Part shown: positions 24,799 through 32,570 of the stretch, in pieces
Layout: every line of letters starts with the position of its first letter
Position numbering within the stretch: the stretch's first letter is position 1
From: Nitrospiraceae bacterium
Lineage (GTDB): Bacteria; Nitrospirota; Nitrospiria; Nitrospirales; Nitrospiraceae
Direction: 5' to 3'
Assembly (NCBI GenBank): GCA_013140715.1
Contig: JABFSG010000077.1
Location: 1-41,148 of the forward strand
DNA length: 41,148 nucleotides
Program-made: the position numbers and the translations under genes
The notes under the pieces: model-generated
What the model was told of the DNA's origin: nothing
Seen by the model: only the letters and a program-made list of their open reading frames with translations
The model's database searches: none

Positions 24799-26226
24799 AT
24801 GAAACATCTGATCATCGGCGTCGTCGTCATCTGGGCCATCTTCCAGATATCGAGCTTCATTTGGTCTTCAAAAGGTCAATCGCCCAGCGCCACCTATACC
24901 AAACTCCTTGAGTCACCGCAGTACCGTCTCACCAACCCCTATGAGAATGGCTACTTCTACCTTCTCGGCTTTACGGCAGCTGCGTCTCTCGATCCAGCCA
25001 AGGTTGGTCATGAAATGTGGCTGGAAATCTCTGCCGCTCGAGGCTCGAACTCATTCGATTACGGTAAGCCAGGACGGGCTGAACTGCAGATTGACACACC
25101 GCTAGAAGAGGTCATCCCCGTCTGGAACTCCGAGAATCCGGCGAACGAGTTCCGTCATCTGCAGACGCGGATTCAGACTCTGTCCGGTCGCGACCGCACC
25201 CTCTTGATGCGCTACGAACACTGGCTTGCCATGCCTTTCGAGGACATGGGGTTCGGACACCGAGCCACGCCCCGTTTTCTGGACATGCAGGTGGCGCACC
25301 GTCTCTATATCGCCGACGGATTTTCTCGTCAGACGGGGCTAGGCATGCAGCGACTGAAACAGGATCTGCATATGTGGCGGAGCGTACTTCGGAATGCGAC
25401 GACCGTTAGCACAAAAGTCATAGCGCAAATCGTCATCGTCGACGATCTCCGCCTTCTTTCGAATTTACTATCGCAGCCTACCGTCGACCAAACCGTTCTC
25501 GCGATGACCCCCAACATTGCCCCTCCATTCACGACAGCAGAATCATCCCTCCACTGGCCGCTTCGACATCAATTTATTCTCGGCGTCCATGCCGATCGTA
25601 TCGGAGAGTCCTCCACAGAGAAGCAAACTGAATCCCTGATTGCACAGGAACAATGGTTGGCAAACATGGCTCATCTTCCACAAGAGGCCTTTCGCCGGAT
25701 CTCACACCCCCGTACGCCCTCATTCCTTGGAATCCCGCTACAGACGCGCGAGACCTGGGAAATGTATGCGACCTACTACGACGCAGTGATTCAAGCGACA
25801 GAAACAGGACAGAGCGCCTTACCGAAAATTCATGCGCTTGGAGGAACCGCACGTCAGGGCATCTTTGAGAGCCTTGTCAGCCCAAACTCCTTCGAGCCGG
25901 ACTGGGATCCCTTCCATCAGCAACTGCGGGAAACCGATGCCAGACTGCGCCTCGCCTCGCTGCAAGTCGTCTTGCAACGACCGAGCGCACAGACCACAGT
26001 GCCGAATCGACTCGCTCAAGTCGGCTCGTCCTACTACGATCCCTTCAGTGGATTGCCGATGTTGTGGAGCCCGACCCAACAGAGGATCTATAGTGTGGGA
26101 AAAGACCGTTATGACGATGGAGGCGACCTGACTTTCGACATCAGCGTACCCGCTATCGTCTCTCACAAGCCCGCACCTAAAGAATCGCAACCAACTACTC
26201 CAACCAAACGGACTAATCCCCGTTAA
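24799..26226 (+). CDS. Hypothetical membrane-anchored protein with pseudopilin-like C-terminus
   Basis: 475 aa. One N-terminal hydrophobic segment (IIGVVVIWAIFQISSFIW) anchors or exports it, and the remainder is soluble and mainly helical. Near the C-terminus LRLASLQVVLQRPS is followed by YYDPFSGLPMLWSPTQQRIY and SVGKDRYDDGGDLTFDI. This resembles the DP(F/W)xGxPxxY...YSxGxDxxDDGG tail of type II pseudopilins, including the acidic calcium-site-like loop, but no prepilin cleavage motif is visible. I recognise no family for the body of the protein. No strong Shine-Dalgarno precedes the ATG. It is not in an obvious operon; a convergent palindrome separates it from the next gene. Confidence 0.75.
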   Translation: MKHLIIGVVVIWAIFQISSFIWSSKGQSPSATYTKLLESPQYRLTNPYENGYFYLLGFTAAASLDPAKVGHEMWLEISAARGSNSFDYGKPGRAELQIDTPLEEVIPVWNSENPANEFRHLQTRIQTLSGRDRTLLMRYEHWLAMPFEDMGFGHRATPRFLDMQVAHRLYIADGFSRQTGLGMQRLKQDLHMWRSVLRNATTVSTKVIAQIVIVDDLRLLSNLLSQPTVDQTVLAMTPNIAPPFTTAESSLHWPLRHQFILGVHADRIGESSTEKQTESLIAQEQWLANMAHLPQEAFRRISHPRTPSFLGIPLQTRETWEMYATYYDAVIQATETGQSALPKIHALGGTARQGIFESLVSPNSFEPDWDPFHQQLRETDARLRLASLQVVLQRPSAQTTVPNRLAQVGSSYYDPFSGLPMLWSPTQQRIYSVGKDRYDDGGDLTFDISVPAIVSHKPAPKESQPTTPTKRTNPR

Positions 26227-26250
26227 CTCATCACGTACAAGGATGTTCAA

Positions 26251-26310
26251 ATTGGTTTGTTTAGTTTATTTGCTTGATTCGGTTCCTCCGATTAACCAAA
26301 CAAACCAAAT
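26251..26310. terminator. 60-nt inverted repeat between convergent genes (likely bidirectional terminator)
   Basis: ATTGGTTTGTTTAGTT at 26251-26266 pairs with AACCAAACAAACCAAAT at 26294-26310, with one or two mismatches, around a ~27-nt centre that can itself pair (TTGATTCGG/CCGATTAA). It lies 25 nt past the stop of the plus-strand gene and 18 nt past the stop of the minus-strand gene. The stem is AT-rich with no clean T-run, so repeat-element status is also possible. Confidence 0.5.
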
Positions 26311-26328
26311 AACGGTTTTAGAATCCTG

Positions 26329-26586
26329 TTAGCCCCGATAGCGCAGCTTGAGTACTAAGATCGCACCGGTTAACAGCAGTGTGACGAAATTCGTCAGAAT
26401 GATCGGCCAGGACTGGAGAACCAGTCCATAGAGCAACCAGAGACAAACACCGGTTGAGAAAATGGCCAGCATGCCCATCGATACATCACCGGCAGATTTC
26501 GTAGCCCACGTCTTCTGCAGCTGGGGCCAGAAGGCACAGGTGGTAAACGCCCCTGCTGCAAATCCTAATAGATCGATTCCCGTCAT
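26329..26586 (-). CDS. SemiSWEET-type sugar transporter (MtN3/saliva family)
   Basis: 85 aa with three predicted transmembrane helices, the size and layout of bacterial SemiSWEETs, which dimerise to move small sugars by facilitated diffusion. Key motif: TCAFWPQLQKTWATKSAGDV contains the PQ pair (P21, Q22) at the end of helix 1, followed by FSTGVCLWLLYGLVLQ (helix 2) and a third helix near the C-terminus. GGAG lies about 8 nt before the ATG. It appears monocistronic. Confidence 0.9.
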   Translation of the reverse strand: MTGIDLLGFAAGAFTTCAFWPQLQKTWATKSAGDVSMGMLAIFSTGVCLWLLYGLVLQSWPIILTNFVTLLLTGAILVLKLRYRG

Positions 26587-26719
26587 TTCGAATCTCCGTC
26601 TTTTGTTCCCATGTAACTCCTCCCCCTCCTATCAAACTTGCTTGTCAAGACCATTAGCCCTGTGGTAAGTTCTCACGTTCATAATTTGTATCGATTCCAG
26701 TAGATGAAGGAGTATCCCC

Positions 26720-26911
26720 GTGGCATTTACATGCGATCTCTGCAGCAAACGCCGGCAGTCAGGCCATAACGTCAGTCACGCCAATAACAAGACCAAACGG
26801 ATCTTCAAGCCCAACCTCCAGCCGGTTCGAGCCCTGATCGACGGTCAGACAAAGCGTATTCGGGTTTGCACACGCTGTCTCCGTAGCGGCAAGGTCCAAA
26901 AATCCATCTAG
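26720..26911 (+). CDS. rpmB: 50S ribosomal protein L28
   Basis: 63 aa, starting at GTG (AAGGAG about 8 nt upstream). Zinc-type L28 with two CxxC pairs (C5/C8 and C50/C53) and the conserved [33 protein letters not shown] and CLRSGKV segments. A structural protein of the large ribosomal subunit. It is monocistronic here and rpmG is not adjacent. Confidence 0.97.
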   Translation: MAFTCDLCSKRRQSGHNVSHANNKTKRIFKPNLQPVRALIDGQTKRIRVCTRCLRSGKVQKSI

Positions 26912-27046
26912 CCACTCAGCCTAACCTCGACCTCAGCCTTCCTCAGATGCTGCGGCCTTGCTGGACGAACTTTTTGAGCATCCTGCATTGTGCTCGACTG
27001 TTGTCCTAGACTTCTAGATCTTCGTACTTCTTTGCCCCCGACTCCT

Positions 27047-27348
27047 CTACGGAGCCGACCAGAGCACGTGGCCGTTCTGATCGGACAGCTTCACAGCAAA
27101 TCGATCGTCTGGCGAAAAAGCCAGCTTTCGATTCCCATCACGAGACCTACCTCGCCGTTCTTATCCAGGCCTAATCCTGCTCGCGCATTGCCATCCACAT
27201 CCAATAGGAAAAATTCCTCAACATTCACCTCGTTAACCTTCTGCGCCGCAACGCGGGAAGGAGCCAACCACCATCCCCTTAACGCCCATCCTGTAATGCT
27301 TCAGACTACGGTCACAACGACTAAGAACCAAAAATGCCACCGGCTCAC
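27047..27348 (-). pseudogene. Decayed gene for a short anchored protein ending in LWSAP
   Basis: A GTG at 27348 with AGAGGAG just upstream opens SRWHFWFLVVVTVV, a membrane anchor. Codon 16 is then an in-frame TGA (27303-27301). The same frame continues WWLAPSRVAAQKVNEV, EEFFLLDVDGNARAGLGLDK and NGEVGLV. Near 27131-27141 the reading frame shifts, and in the new frame it continues GNRKLAFSPDDRFAVKLSDQ then NGHVLWSAP and a TAG at 27049-27047. Both frames together read as one ~100-residue protein with DxxGxxRAxLxLxxxG-type repeats, a family I associate with Nitrospira genomes. One stop and one frameshift mark it as broken, unless these are sequencing errors. Confidence 0.7.
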
Positions 27349-27505
27349 AACTCCTCTTTCCTGTAACACAGAATTGCTAACGCCTGTTTTTGTGGACGAT
27401 GCCAGTCTAACGTGGGCGACGGCGGCGACTCGCCAGGCTCCTGTCCCCCCGCACGTCCTGTGTTCCCCCATGGGTCTTGCGACTCGCACTCGATAAACGA
27501 GACAC

Positions 27506-27543
27506 AAAAAAAGACTTGGAGGCGCGTGCCTCTCAAGTCTTTT
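27506..27543 (-). terminator. Intrinsic terminator downstream of tRNA-Gly
   Basis: On the minus strand AAGACTTGAGAGGC, loop ACGC, then GCCTCCAAGTCTT forms a ~13-bp stem with one bulge, followed by seven T (27512-27506). The symmetric T/A flanks also give a short T-run on the plus strand. It lies about 40 nt beyond the tRNA 3' end. Confidence 0.8.
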
Positions 27544-27545
27544 AC

Positions 27546-27575
27546 CTCACACGTGTGACGCTTCACGCCTCACGT
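27546..27575. repeat. Short palindromic TCACG-rich element
   Basis: CACACGTGTG is a perfect 10-nt palindrome, followed by ACGCTTCACGCCTCACGTC. The TTCACG and ACGTC words recall the arms of the elements inside the two riboswitches. It lies between tRNA-Gly and its terminator. It is short, so the relationship is tentative. Confidence 0.3.
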
Positions 27576-27581
27576 CTTTTT

Positions 27582-27656
27582 TGGAGCGGGCGAGGGGATT
27601 TGAACCCCTGACAACTTGCTTGGGAAGCAAGGACTCTACCACTGAGCTACGCCCGC
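27582..27656 (-). tRNA. tRNA-Gly (anticodon CCC)
   Basis: 75 nt including encoded CCA. Acceptor GCGGGCG pairs with CGCCCGC, with discriminator T. The D-arm is AGCTCAGTGGTAGAGT. The anticodon stem CTTGC/GCAAG encloses TTCCCAA, giving anticodon CCC, which reads GGG codons. The T-arm is AGGGGTTCAAATCCCCT. It lies 37 nt past the end of tyrS, with its own promoter overlapping the tyrS stop region. Confidence 0.97.
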
Positions 27657-27668
27657 TCGCTGTGTCGA

Positions 27669-27697
27669 ATCCTACGCTGGGCCTGATGCCAAGTCAA
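27669..27697 (-). promoter_or_regulatory. Sigma-70 promoter for tRNA-Gly
   Basis: TTGACT at 27697-27692, a 17-nt spacer and TAGGAT at 27674-27669; the tRNA 5' end follows 12 nt later. The -35 overlaps the end of tyrS. Confidence 0.6.
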
Positions 27698-28923
27698 GAA
27701 ACTCCTGGCGATGAAGCTTGCAATTCAACCAGCGCAAATTTCCGTCGGCCGATCTTCAGTCTATAGGATCGTCCAGCCACGATGGATAACATGGCATTTG
27801 CGTCGCTCTGCTTTTGATCGTCGATCTCTAAGCCGCCCTGGATGATCAGCCGCCGGGCCTCGCTCTTACTCGGCATCAGCTTGGTCTTGGTGACAAGATC
27901 GATCAGACTGATCGTCTGCCCCTCGCGTAGATCGCTCGGAGTCAAGACTACTCGAATATCCGGCTCGCTTGGAAATTCCCGTTCCTGAAATTTCTGTTGA
28001 AACGCCGTCCTCGCCAACCGTCCGGCCTCAGCCCCATGATACCGTGCGACAATCAACGCCGCGAGCGACTGCTTCGCTTCCATCGGGTGAGCAGCCTTCA
28101 CGCCGACCATATCTTCTGTCGTAAGCAGCTCGTAGTACCGAAACATCAAGGCATCGCTGATCGACATGAGTTTTCCGAACATGTCGTTCGGTGTGTCTTC
28201 CAGTGCAATATAGTTACCCTGGCTCTTGCTCATCTTCTTAACGCCATCGGTTCCCTCAAGCAACGGCATCGTGAGGACGACTTGTGGCTCTTGGCCATAG
28301 TCCCGCTGCAGCTCACGCCCCATCAAGAGATTGAACTTCTGATCTGTGCCGCCCAGCTCGACATCGGACTTCAGCGCCACAGAATCGTAGCCCTGAACGA
28401 GGGGATACATGAACTCATGGATACTGATCGGCCTCTGTTCATGATAGCGCTTATGAAAATCGTCCCGCTCCAGCATCCGCGCGACGCTGCTATGCGCACT
28501 CAAGTGGATCAACCCTTCTGCCGTCATCGTACTCATCCATCGACTATTGAAATCCACCAGGGTCTTCGCAGGATCGAGAATCTTAAAAATCTGCCGCTCA
28601 TAGGTTTTCGCATTCTCCAGCACTTTCTCTTTCGAAAGCGCCACGCGTGTCTCCGATTGGCCGGTGGGATCCCCGATCATGCCGGTAAAGTCACCGATCA
28701 AGAAGATGACGTGATGTCCGAGTTCTTGAAAATGTTTCAGCTTGTGGATCAGGACCGTATGGCCCAGATGCAGGTCCGGGGCAGTCGGATCGAACCCGGC
28801 CTTCACGCGCAACGGCCGGTTCTCTTTCAAGGCACGCGTCAGTTTCGATTCAAGCTCAGCCTGCTGAATGACCTCCACGGCTCCGCGGAGAATTAACTCG
28901 AGTTGACGGGATAGTTCGTTCAT
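27694..28923 (-). CDS. tyrS: Tyrosyl-tRNA synthetase
   Basis: 409 aa, class I synthetase charging tRNA-Tyr. The Rossmann catalytic domain has the HIGH-type motif HLGH (52-55) and a [10 protein letters not shown] segment; KMSKS is at 230-234. It ends in an S4 RNA-binding domain ([20 protein letters not shown]). The HLGH/KMSKS form and length fit the TyrRS subtype often called TyrZ-like. The ATG at 28923 overlaps the comEA stop as ATGA. It is last in the operon, followed by the tRNA-Gly gene. Confidence 0.97.
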   Translation of the reverse strand: MNELSRQLELILRGAVEVIQQAELESKLTRALKENRPLRVKAGFDPTAPDLHLGHTVLIHKLKHFQELGHHVIFLIGDFTGMIGDPTGQSETRVALSKEKVLENAKTYERQIFKILDPAKTLVDFNSRWMSTMTAEGLIHLSAHSSVARMLERDDFHKRYHEQRPISIHEFMYPLVQGYDSVALKSDVELGGTDQKFNLLMGRELQRDYGQEPQVVLTMPLLEGTDGVKKMSKSQGNYIALEDTPNDMFGKLMSISDALMFRYYELLTTEDMVGVKAAHPMEAKQSLAALIVARYHGAEAGRLARTAFQQKFQEREFPSEPDIRVVLTPSDLREGQTISLIDLVTKTKLMPSKSEARRLIIQGGLEIDDQKQSDANAMLSIVAGRSYRLKIGRRKFALVELQASSPGVS

Positions 28924-29396
28924 GTCCGCTTCTTCCCTCTACCGGCAGATCCGCCATCCGGCATGACCGTAACCAATGGACGTATCCGCTCAAGCTTCTT
29001 TTTCCCGATCCCCTTGACATCTCGCAGTTCATCGAGGGAGTGAAACGCCCCCACGGATTGCCGATACTCCACAATTCGTTCGGCCAAGCGGGGACCGATC
29101 CCAGGCAACGCATCAAACTCCTGTTCCGTCGCACGATTTAGATCCAGTCGCTCCACCCGAGATCCTTTTGGGACAAAGACGGCGGAAGATTGATTCGGCA
29201 GAAAGGAGACAGGAGACGAAGTGGCCTCCACTGCTTGCCCTCCGCTGGAAGCGGTCTCCACCTGCAAGCCCTCGAGCGATTGGATACCAAGATCGTGGGA
29301 TCGGTCCGACGAGGCCGGCAGGGTCCACCCAATCCAGAAGACGACTCCCAGGGTTGCCGCAAACATACCGAGTTTAAGAAGAAGCGACTGCCACAT
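28920..29396 (-). CDS. ComEA-like helix-hairpin-helix protein
   Basis: 158 aa. An N-terminal membrane anchor ([20 protein letters not shown]) is followed by a ~60-residue linker and a ComEA-type HhH domain: [40 protein letters not shown] and [15 protein letters not shown]. ComEA proteins bind double-stranded DNA during uptake for transformation. A basic tail (GRGKKRT) ends the protein. It overlaps lpdA upstream and tyrS downstream, so it is expressed with housekeeping genes rather than with other competence genes. Confidence 0.88.
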   Translation of the reverse strand: MWQSLLLKLGMFAATLGVVFWIGWTLPASSDRSHDLGIQSLEGLQVETASSGGQAVEATSSPVSFLPNQSSAVFVPKGSRVERLDLNRATEQEFDALPGIGPRLAERIVEYRQSVGAFHSLDELRDVKGIGKKKLERIRPLVTVMPDGGSAGRGKKRT

Positions 29397-30820
29397 TATG
29401 CTGTCCGCTTTCGTGCCTGATGAATCGCCTGCCCCGCGACATCTTCAGCCGCTTCCATGAGACCTTCAGCCAACGTCGGATGGGCATGGATCATCTCCGC
29501 CATTTGCGTCACCGTCGCGCCGACTTGCATCGCCAAGGCCGCTTCATGCACCAGATCGGCAGCGTGGGTTCCGACGATATGGACGCCAAGAATTCTACCG
29601 CTTGGGGACTCAGCAACGACCTTGAAGAAGCCTGTCGTGTCCCCTGTCGCCTGGGCCTTGCCTACTCCGGCATACCGAAATCGTCCCACTTTCACCGCCA
29701 TGTCGGGATTGAGTCCGGCCGTCTGCACACGCTCACGAGCCTGCTGTTCCGTCTCACCCACACGACCGATTTCCGGCAAGGTAAATATTCCTGCAGGAAT
29801 GACGTCATAACGGACCGTGGTCTGATGCCCCATGATATTCTCGACTGCAACCTTACCCTGCGCCGAGGCCACATGCGCCAACATGACCTTGCCGACGACA
29901 TCGCCGATTGCGTAAATCCCCGGCACAGTGGTTTCCATCCGCTCGTTGACAAGAATCTCCCCACGATGCCCCGTCTGCACTCCCACCTGGCCCAGTCCGA
30001 TGCCGTGACTGTTCAATCCCCGACCGACAGACACCAGTAACTTTTCAGCCATGATCTGCGTGCCGTCTTTGAGATGCGCGGTGAGGGCTGTCGGTGACTG
30101 CTCCAATCCCTCGACGGTGGTCCCGGTCAGGACCGTCACGCCGCGTTTCTTCAGTTCCCTCTCCATCGTCGATGAGATATCTTCATCCTCCAACGGCAGT
30201 ACGCGCGCCATCAATTCAACGATCGTCACCTCTGTCCCTAAACCGCTATAGAGCGCTGCAAACTCGCAGCCCTCCACACCAGCCCCGACGATCAGCAGAC
30301 TGGCAGGAATCTGCTCAAGGTCCAAGAGATGTTGGCTCGTCAGGATCTTCACGCCATCAACGGGAAATTGTGGAAGATTCGGCCAGGACGATCCAGTGGC
30401 AATCACAATTGCATCGGCCTGAAAATCCCTCATCGTGCCATCGTCTGCTGTCACCCTAACTGTCTGCCGATCTCGTAGCGATCCGGTTCCCCGCACATGT
30501 TCGATATTCCATGCCTTAAAGAGCGTGGCAATGCCTTTCACCAGCGTCTCCACCACCCTATTCTTTCGTGCGACCATCCGAGCGAGGTCGTAGGTAACCG
30601 GCCCATGGACCAGCAACCCCATGTCCTCTGACTTTTTGACCTTATCACCGAGTTCGACGACTGAGAGAAGGGCCTTGCTGGGAATACAGCCAGAGTTCAA
30701 GCAGACACCGCCGAGTGCGTGGGACTCAACGACGGTCACACGGGCGCCGAGCTGGGCTGCCCGGATCGCGGCAACATACCCGCCTGGTCCTGAGCCGAGA
30801 ATGGCAATGTGCTTACCCAT
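29396..30820 (-). CDS. lpdA: Dihydrolipoyl dehydrogenase
   Basis: 474 aa. FAD/NAD disulfide oxidoreductase that reoxidises dihydrolipoyl groups. Motifs: FAD-binding ILGSGPGGYVAA (7-18), redox disulfide C40-LNSG-C45, NAD-binding GAGVEGCEFA, and the C-terminal catalytic His in HAHPTLAEGLMEA. It starts 9 nt after gcvH with no clear Shine-Dalgarno, suggesting coupling. Neighbouring gcvH suggests GcvH as one substrate; it could also serve 2-oxoacid dehydrogenases. Confidence 0.96.
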   Translation of the reverse strand: MGKHIAILGSGPGGYVAAIRAAQLGARVTVVESHALGGVCLNSGCIPSKALLSVVELGDKVKKSEDMGLLVHGPVTYDLARMVARKNRVVETLVKGIATLFKAWNIEHVRGTGSLRDRQTVRVTADDGTMRDFQADAIVIATGSSWPNLPQFPVDGVKILTSQHLLDLEQIPASLLIVGAGVEGCEFAALYSGLGTEVTIVELMARVLPLEDEDISSTMERELKKRGVTVLTGTTVEGLEQSPTALTAHLKDGTQIMAEKLLVSVGRGLNSHGIGLGQVGVQTGHRGEILVNERMETTVPGIYAIGDVVGKVMLAHVASAQGKVAVENIMGHQTTVRYDVIPAGIFTLPEIGRVGETEQQARERVQTAGLNPDMAVKVGRFRYAGVGKAQATGDTTGFFKVVAESPSGRILGVHIVGTHAADLVHEAALAMQVGATVTQMAEMIHAHPTLAEGLMEAAEDVAGQAIHQARKRTA

Positions 30821-30829
30821 CGGAAGGAA

Positions 30830-31216
30830 TCAATGTTTTTGCGTGGAAAGGAAGGCCTCGTACTGTGCGGCGGTCATCAGCTTATCCACTTCGCTCGCAT
30901 TCGACAGATCGATCGTCACCATCCAGCCTTTGCCGTAGGGATCCGAGTTCACCACTTCCGGGTGATCTTTCAAATCGACATTGACCTTGGCGACAGTGCC
31001 GCTCACGGGCGTGTAGATCGTGGAAGTGGTCTTAGTCGATTCGACCTCCCCGATTTGCTGCCCAGCCCTGACCGCAGCACCAGGTTTCGGCATCTCGATG
31101 AAGACAATATCGCCCAACGCATCCTGTGCAAAATGACTGATGCCGACAGTAGCCTGCATGCCGCTTACCCGCACCCATTCGTGCTCTTGGTGGTATCGAA
31201 GATCTTTCGGGATCAT
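30830..31216 (-). CDS. gcvH: Glycine cleavage system H protein
   Basis: 128 aa, the family's usual size. Lipoyl carrier: the lysine K62 lies in GEVESTKTTSTIYTPVSG, replacing the more common ESVKAASD. N-terminal DLRYHQEHEWVRV and GISHFAQDALGDIVFIEMP are typical. It shuttles the methylamine group of glycine between GcvP, GcvT and Lpd. Only lpdA is adjacent here. AAGGAGAGTAC precedes the ATG. Confidence 0.95.
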   Translation of the reverse strand: MIPKDLRYHQEHEWVRVSGMQATVGISHFAQDALGDIVFIEMPKPGAAVRAGQQIGEVESTKTTSTIYTPVSGTVAKVNVDLKDHPEVVNSDPYGKGWMVTIDLSNASEVDKLMTAAQYEAFLSTQKH

Positions 31217-31253
31217 GTACTCTCCTTGGGAGGTCTAAGTGGAGGCGACCTCT

Positions 31254-31673
31254 TTACCCGACTAAATCTGTTTCAGGGAAAAAATAGGCGATCTCAAATT
31301 TGGCCGTCTCAGGCGAGTCGGACCCATGCACCGCATTAAATTCGATGTTCGTCCCATGCGCCTTACGAATCGTGCCAGGCTCCGCCTTAGCTGGATCGGT
31401 TGCACCCATCAGTTCCCGATTTTTCTTAATGGCATTATCACCCTGCAGCACCAGCACGACGACGGCGCCAGAGCACATGAACGAGCAGAGACTCCCGAAA
31501 AATGGACGGGCCTTATGCACCGCATAAAACCCTTCGGCGGTCGATGTTGAAAACTGCATCATCCTCATAGCCACCGGCTTCAGGCCTGCTTGTTCATAAC
31601 GGGCAATAACATCGCCGATCGCATGTTTCTTCACCGCATCCGGCTTAATGATGGCTAATGTTCGTTCACTCAT
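31254..31673 (-). CDS. ndk: Nucleoside diphosphate kinase
   Basis: 139 aa. Transfers the gamma phosphate of NTPs to NDPs through a phosphohistidine, H116 in NAVHGSDS. Other motifs are [12 protein letters not shown], the Kpn-loop region and [14 protein letters not shown]. First gene of the ndk-gcvH-lpdA-comEA-tyrS run, with 37 nt before gcvH and a good promoter upstream. Confidence 0.97.
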   Translation of the reverse strand: MSERTLAIIKPDAVKKHAIGDVIARYEQAGLKPVAMRMMQFSTSTAEGFYAVHKARPFFGSLCSFMCSGAVVVLVLQGDNAIKKNRELMGATDPAKAEPGTIRKAHGTNIEFNAVHGSDSPETAKFEIAYFFPETDLVG

Positions 31674-31726
31674 GGGATCTGAGGCTCCTCCAGGCAGTTA
31701 AAGAATAGATTGAATAGCGCTAGCGC

Positions 31727-31755
31727 ATTATAAGTGGTTGATAATAGGCTTGCAA
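31727..31755 (-). promoter_or_regulatory. Sigma-70 promoter upstream of ndk
   Basis: TTGCAA at 31755-31750, a 17-nt spacer and a perfect TATAAT at 31732-31727. The predicted transcript begins about 45 nt before the ndk ATG. No other good promoter is visible before tyrS, so it probably drives the whole operon. Confidence 0.7.
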
Positions 31756-31844
31756 GCTGGTACTAACGGAGAGACGATCCGGCCGGTTTGTCTGGCAGTC
31801 TGCAGAAACACTCCCTCAGCAGTCAGCGCTTCATCAGCCCCCAG

Positions 31845-32570
31845 CTAAATCTTATGCTCCAGGACGACGAATAGTCGAAATGCAAGGAACGGCGCCAGCC
31901 ATCCCAACCGTTTTTCAAGCTTAAGGGTCGGCGCGACAAAGCAATTTGGAAGCATGGATGGGTGGTCGAATCCTCCACTCAACGGATAGGCAAAGAACGA
32001 AAGCCGTCTGACCTGTCGAACAGCCAAACGTGGATAGCGCGCTCGAAATCGCGTTAATTCCTTTTCAAACAAAATCGTCGCGATGGCTTGATTGGAATCA
32101 AAGGGCCGCCGATCGGCCAGGGGAGTCGTATGCAGCAGCGGGTCTTGGGTCAGATCAACAGGCTCGGGATGGAGGTATCGATAGACAGGCCAGGAAACCC
32201 AGGAGATGTAGGGATCCATGATGATGATCCGGCCATCGCCCTTTAACGTGCGCAGAGCCTCATCGAAGAACAGTGAGACATTTTCAACGTGGTGTAACGC
32301 ATCGAATAGCACCAGATTGGCGAGGGAACCGGTCTGAAATGGCAGCCGCTGCGCATCGGCCACCGCATCGAGCCATGGAAGCGAGACGACATCGGTACAG
32401 CAAACTCCTGAAGCATATTCCTTGAGATTTCCTGTTCCTCCGCCGATCTCAACTGTCCGTCCCGGGGTCAACCAAGCGGCGATGTCCCGATACCAATCCC
32501 TGTAGAGTTGCCGAAGCAGCGGCTTACGTTGCCAGACTTCTCGATGTCGGTGCAGAACGGCATCGGACAT
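31845..32570 (-). CDS. Class I SAM-dependent methyltransferase
   Basis: 241 aa from the ATG at 32570, which overlaps the stop codon of the upstream fusion gene (TAATG); a longer upstream frame lies inside that gene. The SAM-binding motif I is TVEIGGGTGNLKEY, followed by the methyltransferase-11 pattern LVLFDALHHVENVSLFFDEA and LRTLKGDGRIIIMDPY. The C-terminal ~90 residues may hold a membrane-associated stretch (LGWLAPFLAFRLFVVLEHKI). Substrate unknown. The coupling to a polyprenol-type glycosyltransferase suggests modification of a lipid-linked glycan. Confidence 0.85.
   Translation of the reverse strand: MSDAVLHRHREVWQRKPLLRQLYRDWYRDIAAWLTPGRTVEIGGGTGNLKEYASGVCCTDVVSLPWLDAVADAQRLPFQTGSLANLVLFDALHHVENVSLFFDEALRTLKGDGRIIIMDPYISWVSWPVYRYLHPEPVDLTQDPLLHTTPLADRRPFDSNQAIATILFEKELTRFRARYPRLAVRQVRRLSFFAYPLSGGFDHPSMLPNCFVAPTLKLEKRLGWLAPFLAFRLFVVLEHKI

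Noticed and set aside
27301-27303. In-frame TGA as a possible selenocysteine codon
   Set aside because: A second lesion (frameshift) lies downstream, the TGA sits in a hydrophobic anchor, and no selenocysteine-insertion hairpin is evident.
26990-27496. Plus-strand open frame of 168 codons after rpmB
   Set aside because: It is the antisense shadow of the pseudogene; the minus strand has the ribosome binding site and meaningful protein sequence.
27997-28896. Plus-strand open frame of 299 codons
   Set aside because: It is antisense to tyrS.
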